Of a DNA stretch of 64,000 bases, positions 61,214-64,000 are shown in pieces; positions within the stretch are counted from its first letter, which is position 1; each line of letters begins with the position of its first letter. Both the position numbers and the translations under genes were made by a program. The stretch comes from Porphyromonas sp. oral taxon 278 str. W7784 (GTDB lineage Bacteria; Bacteroidota; Bacteroidia; Bacteroidales; Porphyromonadaceae). Below the pieces are notes generated by a model that searched no databases, had not been told where the DNA came from, and saw only the letters and a program-made list of their open reading frames with translations. The stretch covers positions 124,108-188,107 of the forward strand of contig NZ_KI259221.1 in NCBI RefSeq assembly GCF_000467855.2. Reading direction: 5' to 3'.

Positions 61214-61801
61214 TTAGCTAGGGAAGACACTATAGAAGACCATCCCGAAGATACCAGCCAGTGCAAGGATCTTCAGCGGGCTGACCTTGAAGCGGTAGAC
61301 GGAGATGAAGGCTAGAGCGAAGAGGATGAGGCTGACGACGAACTGTAGGAGCGCCGTACGAGGTGCCCCGAAGTTCTCCGCATTCATCAGTACCAGCGCT
61401 GCTGCAGCTACGAGCCCTACGATCGTCGGACGTAGCCCCGCAAAGATGCTCTTGATGATGGGGCTCTCCTTATGCTTGAGCAGGAAGCGACTCACCACGA
61501 TCATGAGGATGAAGGGGAGCCAAAGGATGGAGAGGGTAGCCAGCAGAGAGCCCAGCATGGCGAGCTCAGTAGGATAGCCCGCATTGAGCACGGAGGTATA
61601 GCCCACGTAGGTCGCCATATTGATACCCAGAGGACCAGGAGTCATCTGACTCACCGCCACGATGTCGGTGAACTCCGCCGAACTTAGCCAGCCGTGCTTA
61701 TTGACTACATCATCTTGGATCAGCGAGAGCATAGCATAGCCTCCGCCGAAGCCGACGATACCTATCTTGGAGAAGACAAGGAAGAGCTGTAGGAAGATCA
61801 T
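61214..61801 (-). CDS. Chromate transporter family protein, second half-size unit
   Basis: A 195-residue membrane protein of the CHR family with about six hydrophobic segments. The start at 61801 overlaps the TGA of the preceding unit (ATGA); a longer frame to 61846 is unlikely. FGGGYAMLSLIQDDVV and VSQMTPGPLGINMATYVGY are the duplicated family motifs. Half-size CHR proteins usually work in pairs to transport chromate or sulfate; the substrate is not known here. Confidence 0.9.
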   Translation of the reverse strand: MIFLQLFLVFSKIGIVGFGGGYAMLSLIQDDVVNKHGWLSSAEFTDIVAVSQMTPGPLGINMATYVGYTSVLNAGYPTELAMLGSLLATLSILWLPFILMIVVSRFLLKHKESPIIKSIFAGLRPTIVGLVAAAALVLMNAENFGAPRTALLQFVVSLILFALAFISVYRFKVSPLKILALAGIFGMVFYSVFPS

Positions 61802-62367
61802 GATCGGGAGGCTTTCTGTTTGCCCTTGAGGAGTCCATAGCCCCAACCTGCCAGTGCTGCGATGAGGATGATGTAGACGGGGGAGACCCCAAGGAAGTAG
61901 ATGAGGGAGGCAGAGACGAGTGGGATCCAGAGGGTATAGCGGGTCAGAGAGGCTGACCGAGCCATCGAGAAGACAGGCGCTGCTATCAGAGCCACGACGA
62001 CGGGACGAATGGCTCGGAATGCATACTCTACGAGTTGGATCTCCTTGAACTGCTGGAAGAGGGTAGCTAGGATCAAGATGATGATGAAGGAGGGGAGGAC
62101 ATTGCCGAGGGCTGCGAGGAGTGCCATACGCACTCCGCCGAGCTTATGCCCGATATGGCTCGCCATATCTACGGCGAAGATCCCTGGGGTAGCTTGGGAG
62201 ACCGCTAGGATGTCCATGAACTCCTGCTGGTCGAGCCACTTCATGCGCTGGACGATCTCATGCTCCATCATCGGGATCATCGCATAGCCTCCGCCGATGG
62301 TCGTCACGCCTATCTTGAAGAAGATACCGAAGAGCTGTCTCTGCTCCTTACGTGTCATTCTATTCAT
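61798..62367 (-). CDS. Chromate transporter family protein, first half-size unit
   Basis: A 189-residue membrane protein, the partner of the gene at 61214. TIGGGYAMIPMMEHEIVQ and VSQATPGIFAVDMASHIGHKLGG correspond to the motifs of the second unit, so the pair resembles a split full-length ChrA. A TATCTTTG box lies 20 bases upstream of the ATG. Confidence 0.9.
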   Translation of the reverse strand: MNRMTRKEQRQLFGIFFKIGVTTIGGGYAMIPMMEHEIVQRMKWLDQQEFMDILAVSQATPGIFAVDMASHIGHKLGGVRMALLAALGNVLPSFIIILILATLFQQFKEIQLVEYAFRAIRPVVVALIAAPVFSMARSASLTRYTLWIPLVSASLIYFLGVSPVYIILIAALAGWGYGLLKGKQKASRS

Positions 62368-62387
62368 TCTGTATGCCTTAGAGTCTG

Positions 62388-62395
62388 CAAAGATA
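62388..62395 (-). promoter_or_regulatory. Predicted -7 box of the chromate transporter pair
   Basis: TATCTTTG on the minus strand, 20 bases before the ATG. No clear -33 box. The short leader resembles that of lepA. Confidence 0.5.
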
Positions 62396-62426
62396 GTGTC
62401 TTCTCAGTGGAGTCCTCTAAAAAGAA

Positions 62427-62464
62427 CGCTACCGACTGCGAGGTATATACTCCAGTCGGTAGCG
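62427..62464 (-). terminator. Rho-independent terminator of pepO
   Basis: CGCTACCGACTG pairs with CAGTCGGTAGCG (12 bp), followed on the minus strand by TTCTTTTTAG. Confidence 0.88.
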
Positions 62465-62487
62465 TGAATAGTGGGAGAGGGGATGCC

Positions 62488-64000
62488 CTACCAGACGACT
62501 ACACGGTCCTTGGGGGCTAGGTACATCTTATCTGTAGGACGGATATTGAATGCCTTGTAGAAGGGATCGATGTTCTTCAGTGCCTGATTGACACGCAGGA
62601 GACCAAGGCTGTGGGGATCGAGCTTCGTAAGACGACGTATCTCAGCTTCGGTGATATTCTGTCCCCAGAGGCGAGCATAGGCGATATAGAAGCGCTGTGC
62701 TGGCGTGAGGCCATCGATCTTCGTGGTCTGCTGTCCTTCGCTAGCAAGCTGGAGAGCCAGATAAGCAATAGTGAGACCGCCCTGGTCTGCGATATTCTCC
62801 CCGAGGGTCAGTTCACCATTGGCCTTAAGCCCTGGAGCTACGGTGACCGAAGAGAACTGCTTAGCCAGACGCTGGGTCGTCACCTCGAACTTCTGACGGT
62901 CCTCAGCCGTCCACCAGTTGTTCATGTTACCATCCTTGTCGAAGTTCGACCCTTCATCGTCGAAGCCGTGAGTCATCTCATGGCCGATGACGACACCGAT
63001 AGCACCGTAGTTCACAGCGTCATCAGCTTCCATGTTGAAGAAGGGAGGCTGTAGGATCCCAGCAGGGAAGCAGATCTCGTTGGTGGTAGGCATGTAGTAG
63101 GCATTGACCTCCTGTGGGCTCATGAGCCACTTTGTGCGATCTACGGGCTTGCCTAGGTCCTTGAGGTTGTCTGCTTGCATGAAGCGTACTGCTGCCTCGA
63201 GGTTCTGATAGTAGGTCTTCGACTCATCGATATCGAGGGAGCTGTAGTCCATCCACTTGTCGGGATAGCCGATCTTGACGATGAAGCTACTGAGCTTCTC
63301 TTGAGCACGCTTCTTCGTCTCCTCACTCATCCAGGTGAGGGCATCGACACGCTGTCCCAGTGCCTTCTGAAGGTTGTGCACGAGCGTGAGCATACGTTCC
63401 TTAGCTTCGGGAGAGAAGTGACGCTTGACATAGACTTCACCGAGGGCTTCACCGAGGACGCTCTGTACGACGCCGACGCTCCGTCTCCAGCGGGGGTGCA
63501 TCTCCTTACGACCACTCAGCTGCTTACCGAAGAAGTCAAACTGTGCCTGCTCAAAGGCTTCGCTCAGCGACGTGGCAGCACCGCTCACCGTGCGGGAGAT
63601 AAAGAAGTCTTTGAGGTCAGCTAGGGTAGCACCCTGATACCACTTATCGAAGGCCTTGAAGAAGCCTAGCTGTGTGAAGTTGGCCGTCGTGATGTTGAGC
63701 CCACGCAGAGAGAAGTATCCCTGCCAGTCGAAGCCCTTGTGCTCACGAGCGAAGTCGGCGATATTGACGATGTTGTAGTTCTTCTGTGAGTCGCGAAGCT
63801 CGGTATTGGAGTAGGAGAACTGCGCCAGTTCTTTCTCCAGACGGATGGTCGTCTTAGCGATACGGCTGGCCTCTGCCTCTGCAAAGCCTGCTAGCTTGAG
63901 GATGCGGATCAGATAAGCCTCATATCCTGCGAGGATCTTCTCGGTCTCGGGGTTCGACTCTACATAGTAGTCACGAGTGCCTAGACCGAGGCTTGTCTGA
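62488..64000 (-). CDS. pepO: M13-family zinc metallopeptidase (PepO), N-terminus cut by the window
   Basis: The C-terminal 503 residues of a neprilysin-like endopeptidase. The frame stays open from the stop at 62488 to the window edge, so the gene continues beyond 64000. A GTG at 63588 is not the start: upstream codons keep encoding the peptidase M13 N-terminal region (YFSLRGLNITTANF, ADFAREHKGFDWQ). The zinc site is HEMTHGFDDEGSNFD (HExxH), and GENIADQGGL carries the third ligand Glu. Typical M13 proteins have about 670-700 residues, so around 180 are missing. A lipoprotein or signal peptide start is expected outside the window. Confidence 0.95.
   Translation of the reverse strand, partial: QTSLGLGTRDYYVESNPETEKILAGYEAYLIRILKLAGFAEAEASRIAKTTIRLEKELAQFSYSNTELRDSQKNYNIVNIADFAREHKGFDWQGYFSLRGLNITTANFTQLGFFKAFDKWYQGATLADLKDFFISRTVSGAATSLSEAFEQAQFDFFGKQLSGRKEMHPRWRRSVGVVQSVLGEALGEVYVKRHFSPEAKERMLTLVHNLQKALGQRVDALTWMSEETKKRAQEKLSSFIVKIGYPDKWMDYSSLDIDESKTYYQNLEAAVRFMQADNLKDLGKPVDRTKWLMSPQEVNAYYMPTTNEICFPAGILQPPFFNMEADDAVNYGAIGVVIGHEMTHGFDDEGSNFDKDGNMNNWWTAEDRQKFEVTTQRLAKQFSSVTVAPGLKANGELTLGENIADQGGLTIAYLALQLASEGQQTTKIDGLTPAQRFYIAYARLWGQNITEAEIRRLTKLDPHSLGLLRVNQALKNIDPFYKAFNIRPTDKMYLAPKDRVVVW

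Noticed and set aside
61214-62367. Frameshift in a single chrA gene
   Set aside because: Both halves are complete CHR units with their own starts and an ATGA overlap, a normal paired arrangement.
63586-63588. GTG codon as start of pepO
   Set aside because: The frame stays open to the window edge and codes for the M13 N-terminal domain upstream of this codon.

Overview
The window looks like a chromosomal stretch of a Bacteroidota bacterium close to Porphyromonas. Three things point there: Bacteroidota-type promoters (TTTG or TTGG, about 19 bp, TAnnTTTG) lie upstream of many genes; shine-Dalgarno sequences are poor; and there are phylum-typical families (T9SS plug protein DUF5103, OstA-like LPS export protein, HU-related protein with a tail, class 3 fructose-bisphosphatase, DUF4301, DUF2141). 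The identification rests on gene content only. No phage, insertion sequence, CRISPR array or rRNA operon was seen.

Layout. 1-1.4 kb: tRNA-Ser, a degenerate repeat array and an AT-rich TIR-like gene, the only strongly accessory-looking gene. 1.4-7.5 kb: one minus-strand run, CDP-alcohol phosphatidyltransferase, GtrA, GH3 (NagZ-like), serine hydrolase, udk, mnmE. 7.7-8.7 kb: tRNA-Gln and tRNA-Val, then 750 bp without a gene that holds a candidate structured RNA. 8.7-16.7 kb: a secreted unknown protein, a recJ-recQ-hydrolase run, an outer-membrane barrel. 16.8-26.7 kb: pepP with DUF4301, an HU-like gene, and a lepA-dnaB-M24-coaD-SUI1 run. 26.9-39.7 kb: ribE-plug, tRNA-Pro, gltA, pta-ackA, a RelA/SpoT homologue with fbp, argS. 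40.2-43.3 kb: a plus-strand DUF2141 / TonB receptor / DUF2141 operon. 43.4-48.5 kb: LolC-type permease with AI-2E exporter, and tkt-rpiB. 48.9-58.8 kb: an unbroken clpP-clpX-recQ-surA-lptA-TA-mutL run. 59.2-64 kb: murI-namZ, two half-size chromate transporters and a pepO gene cut by the window edge.

Functional themes are DNA repair and replication (recQ twice, recJ, mutL, dnaB), envelope building and peptidoglycan recovery (GH3, serine hydrolase, NamZ, MurI, OstA-like, SurA-like, LolC-type, T9SS plug), acetate fermentation (pta-ackA), and pentose phosphate and gluconeogenic metabolism (tkt, rpiB, fbp).

The most unusual structure is a family of intergenic arrays of short palindromes. Units of the form ACCCAT-NN-ATGGGT are separated by exactly 10 bases, giving a strict 24-bp period, in four or five copies at about 26.74, 48.68 and 58.97 kb. 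A degenerate copy lies at 0.29 kb and a two-unit remnant at 20.17 kb. A related array at 39.89 kb uses a different palindrome (ACCTAC-N-GTAGGT), keeps the 10-base spacer, and so has a 23-bp period. Five of the six lie upstream of a predicted minus-strand promoter of a core gene.
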